Assembly: GCA_963922205.1 (NCBI GenBank)
Contig: CAWUHX010000159.1
Location: 774,470-838,469, forward strand
DNA length: 64,000 nucleotides
Source of the DNA: Romanomermis culicivorax
Lineage: Eukaryota; Nematoda; Enoplea; Mermithida; Mermithidae
Direction of reading: 5' to 3'
Part shown: positions 18,854 to 30,290 of the stretch, piece after piece
Numbering within the stretch: position 1 is the first letter of the stretch
How the letters are laid out: every line of letters starts with the position of its first letter
The notes under the pieces: generated by a model
The model's database searches: none
The model's input: the letters and a program-made list of their open reading frames with translations, nothing else
What the model was told of the DNA's origin: nothing
Position numbers and translations under genes: made by a program

Positions 18854-21800
18854 ATGAAGTCGGAAACTGATCTCCCTTCACAGATCGAGAACAAGGTTCA
18901 GGCAGCATTTGAGAATGCCCTTGGACCCCTCAACCAAAAGTTAGAGGCCATGAATGGTCGGAGGCACCCTCCCGTGTCCAGCTTTATGGCCCCTCCCACC
19001 TTCTCCGGTGCTTTTGGTGAGTCTATCACCGATTTTATGTCGCATCTTACTCGTTTCTTTACACTCCAGGGTGTAAGCGAAACGGATCATGCGTATAAAA
19101 TCGCCTTTCTGGAGTCATGCCTCACGGGTCCTGCTCTCGCCTCCTACCGGGACTTTAGCAGCAGCACTCCAATACCTACCCGCTACGAAGAGTTTACGGC
19201 TTTTCTACGGAGAGATTTTCCGGTAGGGCGCGACTCTGATCTGCATCAGCAGCTGATCCAAGATCGACTGCAGAAGCCGACAGAGTCCGCGATAGTCTAC
19301 CTTGAGCACCTCAAGAGACTATCCAGGGTAGCGTATCCAGATCTCGCGACGGATGTCCGAGATTCTATCATCAAACCTATCTTTCTGCGGGGACTGAAGC
19401 CGGTCCTCCGAGATAGTATCAAGTTTAGGGAGTTCACGACTCTTGAAGAGACACTCAAGGCAGCCTGTTACGCAGAATCCCAAATCTTTCGGGACGAGAT
19501 CCGGTACACTGCTCCATCTAACGCCGTTTTCTCTTCAGAACCTAAACACGCCGGATATAATCCCGATATGCCTAACAGAAGCGCAAACGGTCGTCAGAGC
19601 AACGCTCCAACGTCGTCATCCTCCGCCGATGAGGTTCGCCGCTTGAAACAGGAAATGGCCAGGCTCACGGCCCACGTAGTGAAGCTCACGGCCAAGCAAC
19701 GTGCACCCGCGCCAATCCAACAGACGCCGCCTCCACAGCCGTCGACACCAAATCAGTCCGCCGGGCGACGCTCGTCGGGAGCACACCTTCAAACGTGCTC
19801 CTTCCACGGACTGTGTACACATAGCGACGCCGACTGCCGGGCCCAGCGTCCCACCGGTGCCGCTCCCGGTAACAACGCCGCTAACGGTGGTCGCTGTTAT
19901 TTTTGCCGTACACGTGCCCACCCCACGGACCGATGTGACAGGCCATGCCCTCATTGTCGTCAAGTGCGAGTGCACCGATCAACTGCCTGTCCGCAGCGCA
20001 ATCCGGCAAACACGGGTGAGAATGTCTACCAAGATACTGGTTATTCTTCCCAGGGGACAAATGTGTATCATCAAAGAAATGGTTACCACCCTCCCAACGG
20101 GACAGGAAACCACTATCGGCAGCCCATACGCCGCAACAACGCCGTTGGGGCTACCGATAGCCCTCCTCATCCAGATCCTCTTGACCTGGATGATGAGGCA
20201 CTTGCTGAACACCTGACAGATTCTTCACAACAGTGTTATCCTGTCTGCGTAATCAGTATTGAATTTTCAGTGGTCCAAGCAGCCCAGGTACCCGTACCGA
20301 TGAACGTATCGGACATACCGCTGCCACCACCACCACCAAAGTATGCGATGCCGGTCACTCTGGACCCCTCGACGACACCGCAGTTTGTTGGCCACGCTAA
20401 CATCCTCGCATCGTATCGCATTCCTAAACTCAAGACTGCCGAGCCAGCTCCAGCCGCAAATACGACGTCTTCGGCGCCACCGGCCCGCACCGTCCCTCCA
20501 GGACCACCGCCTTCGATCCCCACGGATTCGGCTACGGAAGTCCTCGACCAGGTCGAGCCCATGAATTTGTCAGGTATACTACCTTCTTCTTCAGGTGATC
20601 CTAGAGTAGGAACCAGGAATCTCTCTCAGTCCACGACTCTATTGATTTCTCGTTCACAGCGCCATCGCCCGTCCAAGACGCGATGTTGGCCATCTGGTCA
20701 GTCGACCTGGCCAAGAAATACCCGCATTTGCCGTGGACTCTCCTCAACGAGCCATCAAATGTCGAAGCGCTCACGGCCGCCGACGTCGTGCTTGCAGCAC
20801 CCGTCTCGATGCGCCTATTACGACCCGACGTCGCCCGCCGGGCACTCGAGTTCATTGCCAATGGGACTATCACCATCTCGCCCGTCGAGAAGTTCTTATT
20901 GGACGGGGAGCCATCCTCGCCTTCAGTCGACGCCGTCCGCCGAGCAGTCGAACAGGCCAGTCGGATCCTCCTGCCTGCTGCCGCCGCTACATCACCGGCA
21001 GCAGCACCACCTGTTGCCGCGACATCGCCAACTAAGATGGACATTACTGCTTCCTCGCCCCCGGCCAAGGAACCCGCAAATGATCCTACACCGCCGGCAA
21101 CAGCCCAGGCCAAATCGCCGGCACCAGCCCAAACGACATCTCCGACCGCCGCGACCAAGTCGCCCGTCGTCGAACCCATGGCCGTCGACGAGACCTTACG
21201 TCCAGTTAATGAGGATGTCAGCATTGTCGAAACATCACCGTTCCCAACGGCAGTCAACCCACGGTCGCCGAAAGTCGGTACCCTTCGGGAAATCCTCCCC
21301 AGCGGTGAATTGGTCCTCGATTTCCCCGACCAGGAACCAATCTCGTCCGACAGCGACGAAGAAGAAATCTGACACTGCCCCTCAGGCCAGATTTGTGAAA
21401 TTGAGTGAACACTTACAAATTACGTTTGTACAGTCGTTTTTGACAATAAAATTGACCTTGGTAGCATCACTGTTCCTAGGGGTGAGTTTGTCAGCACCGG
21501 CGGCTCAGTATCAATTTTGCGGTCTCTCAAGAAGCGGACATCCACTTGAGTTACCCCAGCGTGTAGAGTGTAAACCACCGCAATCTTCATGGAGCCCGCG
21601 GCGCATGAATGTTACGGTGTATGTCCCTAGCTCAGACCCGATTACAACCACAGCGTGGAACTGCACATTGCGCTCCCGCAAAGTCTGCACCAACACTGGT
21701 TTCTTCGGCTCTAGGGGCATCACTGCAGACGTCATCACCACTCAGCACTTAGCGCCTGCGGCATGCACGCTAGCACATCGCACTAAAATGTTTGGTTCAC

Positions 21801-24800
21801 AAAAACTTGTCGGCATTCGCCCTGGCTTTTATAGCACAAACCAAACATTGGAAGTGATGTACGAATGGTGCTGCAGCGACGTCTGCAAGACAGTGACTAA
21901 CCTCTTCATCGAGGAGGGACAAGTCGCTTCGTGGGACGGCACTACGGCCCTAAGCACCTTAGGCGATGTAGGTGGATGCAGTCCCACTGCAGGCCAGTGC
22001 ACTACCCTAGACGGGGTCATTGTCTGGCCTGCACAAAACTTCACGGCGCGGTGTCATTATCACCCCAAGGGAAATTACACTGCGTCCATGTCAGGGAACC
22101 ACGTCATCATCGATGATCTGCAGGTTGCCCTCAAGATCCCGGGAAACTCCCGTGTCTTCCAACTGTGCCCAGAACTACGTTCCACCACAGTCCGGACGGA
22201 TCAGGGTCTTCTCCTTCGCATCCACGGGAGATACAATTTGACCCAAAACATGTTCAGAGTGGCAACGGACAGCCGTCCCGATCCTGTCAATGCCAAACTG
22301 AACTATCTGGCTCAGCAGATCAAGGAGTCGGAAATTAACGGTTTCCGGTTCACGTGGCTTGAGCTTTGCTCTCACGCTCAACGCTATCTTGATCTGACTT
22401 GGCAGTTGCTTCGCTTCGACCCTACCCTGGGTGCCCGGGCATTCCTCCAAAGGAATGACCTGACGGCGGAATTCACAGGCGATGCACTGACTATATGGCC
22501 GTGTCAGAAGGTCAACGCCACCTACGTCTACCACTCGTACCGGGTGGGGAACGTTTGCTACAAGTACTTACCTGTACAGGTTGGCGGCACCATCTACTTC
22601 GCCACCCCCGGTGGCCCGGATCTCATTAAATCTAGCCCAATTGTGCCGTGTCATCACCACTTTACGGGGATTTTCCGAAATCGCTCGGGCTGGTTTACTG
22701 AGTCTGGCGCGGTCCATGTGAGCCACATCCCACTGGAACTCTTCTGGAAGCAGCGCTTCAACATCACTCACTTTGAGGCACCGGCGCTCTTCCATGACCA
22801 GTTGGCGATGACCCCTTCAAACTTTGCCTTTTTTAAACAGTACGTTTACAAGACTGAGCAAATTGAAGCGGTACTCAACCGGCTGGTGAACTTTACCGCT
22901 GGTCTATCCCTGCAACCAGACGCCATCTACCAGGCCTTTGCAGGGGTAGGAACCGACATCAAGGCCTCTCTGGAAGGTGTCGGTTTGGCAGCAAACCATG
23001 TTATTACGGGTCAAGAGCACACCCTCGCCCAGGGCTTGCATGCTGTCCTGAGCGGGCCGGTCCAGTTGATCTTTAACATCCTAATCACCCTGACAGTGCT
23101 GATCGGTGCAGGATACCTTGCCTATCTTGGTGTATCTTATTATCTCAGTTACCGTCTGCGGAGCAAACAGGTCAGGTTTGTTAGCCGTTTCTCCCCGTTG
23201 GGTCTTTACCGCAAAGTCCAACGCTGGATCGGTTTTCACTACGTGCAAAACGATGTACCCTCCCAGCTTGACCGAATCACACCGTGTTTTGTCGTGCTGC
23301 TGGACACCAAGGAAACTCCTGCTTTCCTTGATACGGGTTGCCCACGCACTATCATTAGCCAACGCCTTCATAAAGCCTTGGCTAAAGAAAGTCCGAAGGC
23401 GGTCATGGCGTTCCAGCAACATCACGACTTTAACCCATTGATGAGCATCAATGGTAAAGCCGTTCATACCATCCTTTCGGGACCATATGAAATCATGTTG
23501 CCCGGAAACCGCCAGCCGAACACACGGATCGATGTACATCTCCATGTGTGCAAGACTACGTCTCCCTTCTGGGCACCTGTTGACCTCATACTCGGACTGG
23601 ACTTCTTAGAACAGTTCAAGAACATTATGTTTGACTACCAACGTAATGTTTGTCGGCTGGACGCGGTAGAATTACCCCTCCTGCTGACCACGCCGGAGAT
23701 TGACCAGATCGACCCCTGGTGGGAGAACACCCGTGCTCTCTCACGAAACTCACACAGGTCGGGATCACGATCGCGGTCCAGGGCTTCGTCCATCTCTCGG
23801 CCACACTCACGGGCCTCCTCAGTTGCCTCATCACGTGGGTCAACTAGGGGATCCCGGGCCTCTTCTAGACGGGCAAGTCGTCATCTGTCGACCTTGCACG
23901 GGTCAGGTTGCCCTCGACCTCCGCCTGGAACCTCTCCAGTTACGCTAGAGAAGGGCCGATACCGTGAGCCCAGTGATTCAGATGCTCCGACATCACCCGT
24001 GCCAAACGCGCCTCCGCTATCGGACACCGAGGTTGAATCACTAGGAGCTACTCAGAGTCCGAAGGATCACTCAGACCACATACTAACGGTACAGGATGAG
24101 TCCACCCTTCTGAATGACCCGGAACCCTCCGTCGGATACGCTCTAGTAGGCCTCCTACGTCGTACGGGACTGCCGATTCCAAAGCGGTCCGGTAAGACCA
24201 AACATGTTAGTGGTGCCACCACACCTGATTCCGGTCATGTGGTCACGGCTTTTTACCCAAATGATATTCGGACACCCCATATCAAAGTTCTCCTCAACAA
24301 CTGGGTAGAAGCCAAGGCACTGGTCGACACAGGAGCTGTTTTCTCACTCTTGGACCACAAGTTAGCGGCCCAGCTGCCCAACTTGTCACTATCACCAACC
24401 AGGGCACGCCCTATCGCAGCCAACGGGTCCCCGATCCCACTGCTAGGAGCAGCCTACATCACAGTTACAGTGGCTGATGTCTCTGAACGGATTCAGGTCC
24501 AAATACAGGAGAACTGTTCAGCTGAACTGGTCCTCGGAACCAATTTCCTCGGCCGGTTCAATTGTGTCAGTTTGAACTGGGAGAAATCTTTCCTCCAGTT
24601 CAAAGAGAGTAGAATCCCCTGTGACGGTCTCATCCACAGCCCACCTTCTGCCCGCGGCGCTTTGCCCCTGAAGGACTTGGTGATTCTAGAGCCTCGCTCC
24701 ATGACACGATTCACTGTACCTGTCCCACCAATCTATACGAACGTGCCTGAGGTGGCCCTCTTTCCGAAGAACCTCACCGGGTCTCAACGACATGTATATT

Positions 24801-27800
24801 TTGCAGGAAGCGTCAGTACCGTGACCAACGGTCACATACCGCTTCAGGTGGTTAACCCGAGTACTCACTCCGTGGTTCTCTACCCGCACACGACCATCGG
24901 TCATGTGCAAATGCATAGTGAGCCCTCACGGGAATCACCGGTCGACTCAGACACCGTCCTCGACCGTCAGTGGGTCGAGGCCAATGCTGTGATCTCACCG
25001 GACATCTCCCCCCGGGACCGGGCAGCCTTACTCGATCTACTGGTTGCATACACCGACCTTTATGCTCTTGATGAAAAGGACACAGGTTCCACTGATCTCG
25101 TCCAGCACGAAATCAGCACGGGTGATGCCCGCCCAGTCCGCCGTTTTCCTTACCGGTCCTCACCTAAGGAAAAGGATCTCATCATGCAAGAGGTCAAGGC
25201 GCTCCAGGAGAAAGGTATTATTCGGCCCAGCACGTCTCCGTGGGCTACTAATACTGTCCTGGTGCGCAAGAAAAACGGTTCTCACCGTATGTGTGTTGAC
25301 TTTCGTGGTCTTAACGAGGTCACGAAAAAGGATGTCTACCCTCTCCCACGGATAGATGACATCCTCGACACACTCAAGGGTATGAAGTATTTCACTACCC
25401 TTGACCAGGCTAACGCTTATTGGTCAATCCCGATTGCCGAGGCCGATAAGGAAAAGACGGCTTTTAATACGCCTATTGGACTATTCGAATTCAATTATTT
25501 ACCTTTCGGTTTATGCAACGCGCCAGGGACATTTCAACGCCTTATGGACCTCCTCCTTACTGGAATCCAATGGCGCACGGTTCTGACTTATCTCGACGAC
25601 ATTTTGGTGTTCGGGAACTCTCACACCCAAATGCTTGAGCGCCTGGCAGATGTGTTCGCCCGTCTTCGCCGGGGTGGAATGAAGCTCAGACTGAGCAAGT
25701 GCAAATTTTCGCACTCGGAGGTAGAGTACCTAGGCTATCGCATCTCACAGAGCGGCCTAGAACCTGACCAAGCCAAGCTGGCCGCCGTCCAAAACCTACC
25801 CATTCCACAAAACGCCAAAGACATCAAGTCCTTCCTAGGCCTCGTGTCTTACTACAGGCGTTTCATCCCTGGTTGTGCCCGGCTCAGCGAGCCACTCACC
25901 AAGCTCTTACGGAAGGAAACTACTTTCCAGTGGTCAAAACCTCAGCAGGAGGCGTTCGATGAACTCCGCCGCCTGCTGACCAACCCTCCTATCCTGCGCC
26001 ATCCGGACTTTTCGAAATCCTTTATCCTTCAAACTGATGCGAGTATTTCGGGGATAGGAGCGGTTCTTAGCCAGTTAGACGAAAATGGATACGACCATCC
26101 TGTCGCGTACGCCAGCCGAGGGTTAACAGCGGCCGAGAAAAACTACTCCATTACAGAACTGGAGACTCTCGCTGTTGTCCATTTCGTCAAGCACTTTCGA
26201 CCATACCTCTTCCAGCACGAGGTGGTCGTTCAGACTGACCATACCGCGGTCAAAGCAGTGTTGGAGAAGCCTAACCCCTCTGCTCGGATCGCTCGGTGGG
26301 GACTCGCGCTCGCCGAATTCAAACTGACAATTCGGCCGCGAAAAGGTCAGTCTAATGGTAATGCTGACGCATTATCACGCCTGCCGGATCCTAACTCCCT
26401 CACCGGTCAGAGTATTGATGATACTCCCCTTTACAGACCTGAGGGGCACGTTATGATGATCACCGATGGTGCGCAGCACCTGGCGAGATCAAGGACCTTG
26501 ACCGATGGTGTGCAGCACCTGGCGCGTTCAAGTAATTCAGCACCGATCGCTGTTGGCGCGGAGCGCCTGGTACGATCAGAGTCTTATGCCGAGATATCCG
26601 TCGGTGCGCAGCACCCCGACCTTTTCGCTGCTCAGCTGGAGGATCCGGAATTAGCCGACATCATTCGCTCTCTTAAGCCTCTGGGCGACCAGAATGATGT
26701 GCGAGGCTACCATCTGTTGGATAACGTCCTTCAGAAATGGACAGGCGAGTCCAATAAGATCGTCATACCCAGGTCCATGGTTACTACCATTATCCGGGCT
26801 CATCACGATGACATCTTAGCCGGACATTTCGGTGCTAAACGTACTGCGCGGCTCATTGCTCGCAGATACCACTGGCCCTCCCTCAGTCGGGATGTCAAGT
26901 CCTTCTGTCAGCGGTGTGATCTTTGCCAACGGAATAAGCCCGCTCGACAGAAAACCACTGCGACCCTGAAACCTATCACCATCACGGGACCGTTTCACCG
27001 GGTAGGTGTCGACTGCATGGGACCAATGACCACTAGCGAAGCTGGCAACCGTTTCATCGTAGTCTTTATCGACTACTTTACGAAATGGGTCGAGGCTTTC
27101 GCTACTCCGGACATCACTGCGAACACCATAGCCCGGCTGTTTGTAACGCAAATTGTCTGCCGGCACGGGGCACCGCAGATCCTTCAGTCAGATCGTGGCA
27201 CTGATTTCACATCAAAACTGATGACTGAAATCACTGCGATCTGCGCAACGAAGAAAATCCACTCTACCGCCTATCACCCGATGACCAACGGCGAAGTGGA
27301 AAGAGCTAATCAGACGCTAGCCACACGGCTACGTATGTATGTTCATCAAGGACATACTGATTGGGATGAACACCTACCATACGCTGTGTTTGCCGTCAAT
27401 ATCAGCATGAATGAGTCAACAGGGTACTCGCCCTTTGAACTCATGTACGGTCGCACACCCATGCTCCCTGTTGACGCCGCGCTCTCATTCAACCCTCCGG
27501 CCCATATCATTAATGTTTCCTCATATGATATGGAGGTCAAACGTCATTTCACGAATGCGTTAACCTTAATCCAGAGTCGGATTGAGAAAGCACAGGAAGC
27601 CTATGCACGGTCGTACGACCGGAGGGCACATGATGTCTCCTACAAAGTAGGGGATCAGGTGCTTAAACTGCGCACCTCCAGCAAACGTGGACTCACTCCT
27701 AAATTGCTGCCCATCTACGATGGACCCTACCTTGTAACAAGTGTGGCATATCCCAATGTCACACTTCGTCTCGAGATGGATCAGGAAGACACTGTACATG

Positions 27801-27970
27801 TCAACCAGCTTCGACTTTACGTGTCCCCTGAACAAACGAGTGAAGCAGAGGATACACCTCCCACTTCACAGGCAACGGATTCGGCACCCTTATTGTATCC
27901 ATCAATAAGCCGGGACTTTACACCGAATCTAATTGACCCACATCTTGATGCAGAGGTCCCCGACCCGTAA
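18854..27970 (+). CDS. Gag-Env-like-PR-PR-RT-RNaseH-IN polyprotein, 3,038 aa
   Basis: The frame starts at ATG 18854 after a leader without competing long ORFs. Residues about 50-215 are a Ty3/Gypsy capsid domain (PPTFSG...FLRRDFP...LKRLSR). Zinc-finger motifs follow at 19780-19995 ([14 protein letters not shown] and a CX2CX5HX4C variant). A Pro-rich linker with PPKY (20333-20344) leads to a low-complexity Arg/Ser/Pro stretch overlapped by another ORF, then the Env-like domain (about 21430-23160). Two retropepsin-like domains follow, with DTG at 23330 and 24326, separated by an SR-rich stretch (23730-23890). RT has YLDD at 25589-25600, then RNase H (about 26020-26290), a peptide repeat (26450-26630), and integrase with an HHCC finger and D, D, E at 27011, 27191 and 27293. 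The whole is open and the LTRs nearly identical, so the element is probably competent. Confidence 0.94.
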   Translation: MKSETDLPSQIENKVQAAFENALGPLNQKLEAMNGRRHPPVSSFMAPPTFSGAFGESITDFMSHLTRFFTLQGVSETDHAYKIAFLESCLTGPALASYRDFSSSTPIPTRYEEFTAFLRRDFPVGRDSDLHQQLIQDRLQKPTESAIVYLEHLKRLSRVAYPDLATDVRDSIIKPIFLRGLKPVLRDSIKFREFTTLEETLKAACYAESQIFRDEIRYTAPSNAVFSSEPKHAGYNPDMPNRSANGRQSNAPTSSSSADEVRRLKQEMARLTAHVVKLTAKQRAPAPIQQTPPPQPSTPNQSAGRRSSGAHLQTCSFHGLCTHSDADCRAQRPTGAAPGNNAANGGRCYFCRTRAHPTDRCDRPCPHCRQVRVHRSTACPQRNPANTGENVYQDTGYSSQGTNVYHQRNGYHPPNGTGNHYRQPIRRNNAVGATDSPPHPDPLDLDDEALAEHLTDSSQQCYPVCVISIEFSVVQAAQVPVPMNVSDIPLPPPPPKYAMPVTLDPSTTPQFVGHANILASYRIPKLKTAEPAPAANTTSSAPPARTVPPGPPPSIPTDSATEVLDQVEPMNLSGILPSSSGDPRVGTRNLSQSTTLLISRSQRHRPSKTRCWPSGQSTWPRNTRICRGLSSTSHQMSKRSRPPTSCLQHPSRCAYYDPTSPAGHSSSLPMGLSPSRPSRSSYWTGSHPRLQSTPSAEQSNRPVGSSCLLPPLHHRQQHHLLPRHRQLRWTLLLPRPRPRNPQMILHRRQQPRPNRRHQPKRHLRPPRPSRPSSNPWPSTRPYVQLMRMSALSKHHRSQRQSTHGRRKSVPFGKSSPAVNWSSISPTRNQSRPTATKKKSDTAPQARFVKLSEHLQITFVQSFLTIKLTLVASLFLGVSLSAPAAQYQFCGLSRSGHPLELPQRVECKPPQSSWSPRRMNVTVYVPSSDPITTTAWNCTLRSRKVCTNTGFFGSRGITADVITTQHLAPAACTLAHRTKMFGSQKLVGIRPGFYSTNQTLEVMYEWCCSDVCKTVTNLFIEEGQVASWDGTTALSTLGDVGGCSPTAGQCTTLDGVIVWPAQNFTARCHYHPKGNYTASMSGNHVIIDDLQVALKIPGNSRVFQLCPELRSTTVRTDQGLLLRIHGRYNLTQNMFRVATDSRPDPVNAKLNYLAQQIKESEINGFRFTWLELCSHAQRYLDLTWQLLRFDPTLGARAFLQRNDLTAEFTGDALTIWPCQKVNATYVYHSYRVGNVCYKYLPVQVGGTIYFATPGGPDLIKSSPIVPCHHHFTGIFRNRSGWFTESGAVHVSHIPLELFWKQRFNITHFEAPALFHDQLAMTPSNFAFFKQYVYKTEQIEAVLNRLVNFTAGLSLQPDAIYQAFAGVGTDIKASLEGVGLAANHVITGQEHTLAQGLHAVLSGPVQLIFNILITLTVLIGAGYLAYLGVSYYLSYRLRSKQVRFVSRFSPLGLYRKVQRWIGFHYVQNDVPSQLDRITPCFVVLLDTKETPAFLDTGCPRTIISQRLHKALAKESPKAVMAFQQHHDFNPLMSINGKAVHTILSGPYEIMLPGNRQPNTRIDVHLHVCKTTSPFWAPVDLILGLDFLEQFKNIMFDYQRNVCRLDAVELPLLLTTPEIDQIDPWWENTRALSRNSHRSGSRSRSRASSISRPHSRASSVASSRGSTRGSRASSRRASRHLSTLHGSGCPRPPPGTSPVTLEKGRYREPSDSDAPTSPVPNAPPLSDTEVESLGATQSPKDHSDHILTVQDESTLLNDPEPSVGYALVGLLRRTGLPIPKRSGKTKHVSGATTPDSGHVVTAFYPNDIRTPHIKVLLNNWVEAKALVDTGAVFSLLDHKLAAQLPNLSLSPTRARPIAANGSPIPLLGAAYITVTVADVSERIQVQIQENCSAELVLGTNFLGRFNCVSLNWEKSFLQFKESRIPCDGLIHSPPSARGALPLKDLVILEPRSMTRFTVPVPPIYTNVPEVALFPKNLTGSQRHVYFAGSVSTVTNGHIPLQVVNPSTHSVVLYPHTTIGHVQMHSEPSRESPVDSDTVLDRQWVEANAVISPDISPRDRAALLDLLVAYTDLYALDEKDTGSTDLVQHEISTGDARPVRRFPYRSSPKEKDLIMQEVKALQEKGIIRPSTSPWATNTVLVRKKNGSHRMCVDFRGLNEVTKKDVYPLPRIDDILDTLKGMKYFTTLDQANAYWSIPIAEADKEKTAFNTPIGLFEFNYLPFGLCNAPGTFQRLMDLLLTGIQWRTVLTYLDDILVFGNSHTQMLERLADVFARLRRGGMKLRLSKCKFSHSEVEYLGYRISQSGLEPDQAKLAAVQNLPIPQNAKDIKSFLGLVSYYRRFIPGCARLSEPLTKLLRKETTFQWSKPQQEAFDELRRLLTNPPILRHPDFSKSFILQTDASISGIGAVLSQLDENGYDHPVAYASRGLTAAEKNYSITELETLAVVHFVKHFRPYLFQHEVVVQTDHTAVKAVLEKPNPSARIARWGLALAEFKLTIRPRKGQSNGNADALSRLPDPNSLTGQSIDDTPLYRPEGHVMMITDGAQHLARSRTLTDGVQHLARSSNSAPIAVGAERLVRSESYAEISVGAQHPDLFAAQLEDPELADIIRSLKPLGDQNDVRGYHLLDNVLQKWTGESNKIVIPRSMVTTIIRAHHDDILAGHFGAKRTARLIARRYHWPSLSRDVKSFCQRCDLCQRNKPARQKTTATLKPITITGPFHRVGVDCMGPMTTSEAGNRFIVVFIDYFTKWVEAFATPDITANTIARLFVTQIVCRHGAPQILQSDRGTDFTSKLMTEITAICATKKIHSTAYHPMTNGEVERANQTLATRLRMYVHQGHTDWDEHLPYAVFAVNISMNESTGYSPFELMYGRTPMLPVDAALSFNPPAHIINVSSYDMEVKRHFTNALTLIQSRIEKAQEAYARSYDRRAHDVSYKVGDQVLKLRTSSKRGLTPKLLPIYDGPYLVTSVAYPNVTLRLEMDQEDTVHVNQLRLYVSPEQTSEAEDTPPTSQATDSAPLLYPSISRDFTPNLIDPHLDAEVPDP
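20583..20594 (+). promoter_or_regulatory. Candidate 3' splice site before the overlapping ORF
   Basis: CTTCTTCTTCAG is a good pyrimidine-tract acceptor. The first ATG downstream of it is 20683, the start of the 229-aa ORF. Use would need a donor such as 14641. Confidence 0.35.
20683..21372 (+). CDS. Overlapping 229-aa ORF between Gag and Env of element B
   Basis: This ORF lies in a different frame from the polyprotein (-1 relative to Gag). It starts at ATG 20683, though the frame is open from 20605, and ends just before the Env signal peptide. Its sequence looks protein-like: an N-terminal part ([29 protein letters not shown]), an Ala/Pro/Thr-rich middle and an acidic end (SDSDEEE). The main frame here reads as Arg/Ser/Pro/His-rich low complexity, as expected of a shifted reading. 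It may be an accessory gene read from a spliced RNA, a product of frameshifting, or a segment displaced by two compensating indels. I recognise no family. Confidence 0.5.
   Translation: MLAIWSVDLAKKYPHLPWTLLNEPSNVEALTAADVVLAAPVSMRLLRPDVARRALEFIANGTITISPVEKFLLDGEPSSPSVDAVRRAVEQASRILLPAAAATSPAAAPPVAATSPTKMDITASSPPAKEPANDPTPPATAQAKSPAPAQTTSPTAATKSPVVEPMAVDETLRPVNEDVSIVETSPFPTAVNPRSPKVGTLREILPSGELVLDFPDQEPISSDSDEEEI
21430..23160 (+). other. Env-like glycoprotein domain inside the element B polyprotein
   Basis: A hydrophobic signal-like run ([19 protein letters not shown]) precedes a Cys-rich ectodomain that aligns throughout with element A's: [44 protein letters not shown], and C..YLP. Several N-X-S/T sites are present. 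A span around [20 protein letters not shown] and a basic tail follow. The preserved Cys pattern in two diverged families argues for selection on a folded exoplasmic domain. The class III fusion protein reading is an inference. Confidence 0.68.
23290..23665 (+). other. Extra retropepsin-like domain of element B
   Basis: The domain has [12 protein letters not shown] (DTG at 23330-23338) and, about 85 residues later, [13 protein letters not shown], the two hallmark segments of a retroviral aspartic protease. Cys replaces the usual Ala or Ser after DTG. The canonical protease of Pol follows at about 24290-24560 ([22 protein letters not shown]). Element A has only the second. The extra one may be catalytic, or act as partner or inhibitor in a heterodimer. 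Confidence 0.75.
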
Positions 27971-28488
27971 CTCAGGATGCACTCTCTTCATTGTCCCCGC
28001 TTACGGACGAGGACGTCCTTTTTCGAAGGACCGCCGTGCCCCTCACGAAGTATCCACTCTTGTCCATGCTGGATCTTAGTGGATAGAAGAGAGCGTTCAG
28101 CAACCTAAGCGTCACGCCTTAGGCGCATCCTCACGCGATAGCCTACACCTCTCAGGGTGCATCCCCTGCGATAGCCCGACAATCTGTACCTCACTGGGCG
28201 CATCCTCTGCGATAGCCTACATCTTGCCCTGAAAATTTTTCTTTTCTGTGTTCTAGACCTTCGCACAGGATATTCAATGTCGGCAACTCCACGCATCAAC
28301 GACCCCCGGTCACCATACCACCGGACAAATTACGATCAAAGAAGGCCTCATCCACCGACAACCCAACGGACCTATTCGACCACTCTCGCCGTCACACCTT
28401 GGAATGCCCTACGACCACGGACACGCCGCATAAAACCTCACTACTGACCACTGCAAGGACGAGGACGCCCTTTTTCGAAGGACCGCCG
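27971..28488 (+). other. 3' untranslated region of element B with internal repeats
   Basis: A 34-bp segment starting GGACGAGGACG occurs at 28005-28038 and again at 28457-28490, with one mismatch. The second copy overlaps the LTR start. ACGAGGACG lies 30 nt before the LTR, as in element A. Between the copies are three GCGCATCCTC-GCGATAGCC units (about 28122-28220). No purine tract adjoins the LTR, only GAAGGACCGCCG. Confidence 0.75.
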
Positions 28489-29953
28489 TGTCACGTGCCG
28501 CTCAATTCTCCAACGTCACGTGATTCCGATCATGCCGACATTTTGTTAATTTTCATGTTTTGTTTATTACTCGATCATGCTTTTGTTTATTTCATTTTTA
28601 CACATGCATTTTACGTTCGTTTTTTATATTTTTCATGCATTTCTATGTTTCGTTTTGTTGTATTTTTATTTCTTTACAAACGCGGGCTACAGTAGGCCCT
28701 TTAGCTAAAAACTTCCGCCAGTCGTGCTCCACGAGCACATGGCTATTTTTGGTGCGCTCACGCACCTCTTATCATCAAAAATTAGCGTCGTTTTTGTTAC
28801 GCAAAACGACTAGCTAAGAAGTTTTAGCTAAAGACGTTCATATGCTTAGCATAGGCACTGCAGCCGGCCTCAGTGCTAAACGCATGTGAATGAAAAAATG
28901 TCTATGTGCTCATAGGCATCTTCTGCATCGCGTCTAGCTGCAGAAGTTAGCTTGAGCGCCGAGAAACTCCGCCCAAGCTGCAGCTGTAGCCAAACATGTC
29001 CTTAAAAGGACATGTTTCTTTAGTTTTTCGCTCATTCTTGGGTTCACCAAGCTTTCGTCCAGTTGTCACTCCGCGTCCGCCGCCTTCTCGTCAAATTTGC
29101 ATAATTTTATTATATACCTGTGCGTCCGCCGCGTTACTATCAATAAATTTGCATAAATTTACCCGTGTTCACTGCGTCCGCCGCTTAACGTCCACAGTAC
29201 CCCCGCTGCCCATCAGTGCCAGGTGTCCGACCGCCCCGGTTCGTGAATTAAACGTTGGAGTTTCGCCTCCCGCTCGCTCCCGCTCCCTCCCGCTCACCGC
29301 CGCTCGCCGCCGCTCGCCGCCTAGGACGTTTGAGGATCGCATCCCCCGCTCCCAGTGCCAGAAGACCGAAAGCATCCAGGGACTTGCCGCCCGTTGCGTC
29401 GTAATCGCTTGAGAAACAGGACTAGGTGAGTCTTCTCAGGGGATTGTTGTTATTTGTGGGTTATTTGTTGGGAAATCCTTCCTGAGTCGGTTTCCCAAGG
29501 TCTCCACAGATAAGTAGGGCCTCCACCACTCAGGTTCGGGCAGAAAGGGGCTGTCTGGTTCATAATCGGGCCCCATAATTTAGGTCATTTTACGGGTGAC
29601 CCTGTCCCCACTCTCACTGAGTAGGACTCGGGGATTGTCGCACCTAGCCTGGCAGCGTTGTCCATTACCCTACAGCAAGACCCCAAGGACAACCCAAGAG
29701 AACCAGCTATAGACCTCTCTATAGCCACTAATCGCCAGGTTAGGCCCCCAACGCCATTTAGGGAATCCTGGGGAAAATGCCAGTATCCATCAGGAGTCAC
29801 AGCCTATTACTCACTGTAATAGGATCAATCTGATATGGTTCACCATCAATGTGACGTCTAAAACACGGTATCACCTGATGAGATACCCAAACCTCCCCAG
29901 CTCTCCCAAATCCACATGTCATACACGTGACATGGATGGCGCAATATGTGACA
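28489..29953 (+). repeat. 3' LTR of element B (1465 bp)
   Basis: Same length as the 5' LTR, with one noticed substitution, and followed by the AACG target duplication. The nucleotides directly before it are not purine-rich (see the 3' untranslated entry). Confidence 0.97.
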
Positions 29954-29957
29954 AACG
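29954..29957 (+). repeat. Target-site duplication of element B, right copy (AACG)
   Basis: Right partner of 13700-13703. Confidence 0.92.
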
Positions 29958-30290
29958 CATACACTAGAAAACTCAAGATTACGTGCGAATTAGCAAGCAT
30001 AGAGGTGTGTTCGACAAAGGTTATTTACCTCAATAGAGTGAGGAAGTTTTTACGGTAAAACAAACTGTAAAGACTAGAAACCAAATACTTTATAGAATTC
30101 AGGATTTGGAAGGCGAGGATATAGAAGGACGTTTTTATGAAAAAGAGTACAGAAAATTGATTTTAACCCTGATATCAAAGGATATAGAATTGAAAAGGTT
30201 TTAAAAACATCGTGGGGTTATCCTGAAAAATTCAACAGCTGGATTTCAGAAAATGAAATAAAGAACAACAATTACGATGAACAACTTTGA
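29954..30290 (+). pseudogene. Polinton integrase, 3' piece with chromodomain
   Basis: After the second target-site copy the integrase resumes: VRISKHRGVFDKGYLP, then a YRIQDLEGEDIEGRFYEKE segment typical of Polinton integrase C-termini, then a chromodomain-like YRIEKVLK...GYPEKFNSWI ending at TGA 30288. Decay marks are a frameshift near 29980, an in-frame TAG near 30019, another frame change near 30160 and a shortened chromodomain middle. Confidence 0.85.

Larger units (their letters stand above)
13704..29953 (+). mobile_element. Element B: complete 16.25-kb Ty3/Gypsy element with gag-env-pol in one ORF
   Basis: Two 1465-bp LTRs, a TGG-starting primer site and a 4-bp target duplication define the element. 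Comparing the LTRs by eye I found one difference (A at 13786, G at 28571), so insertion is very recent. The 9.1-kb coding frame is intact. The element is unusually long because of large LTRs, a 3.7-kb leader and a 3,038-aa polyprotein. Its GC content is clearly above the AT-rich surroundings. Confidence 0.96.

Noticed and set aside
29860-29900. CTGATGAG in the LTR as a hammerhead ribozyme core
   Set aside because: No GAAA core or correct third stem follows. The segment forms a simple GGTATC/GATACC hairpin.
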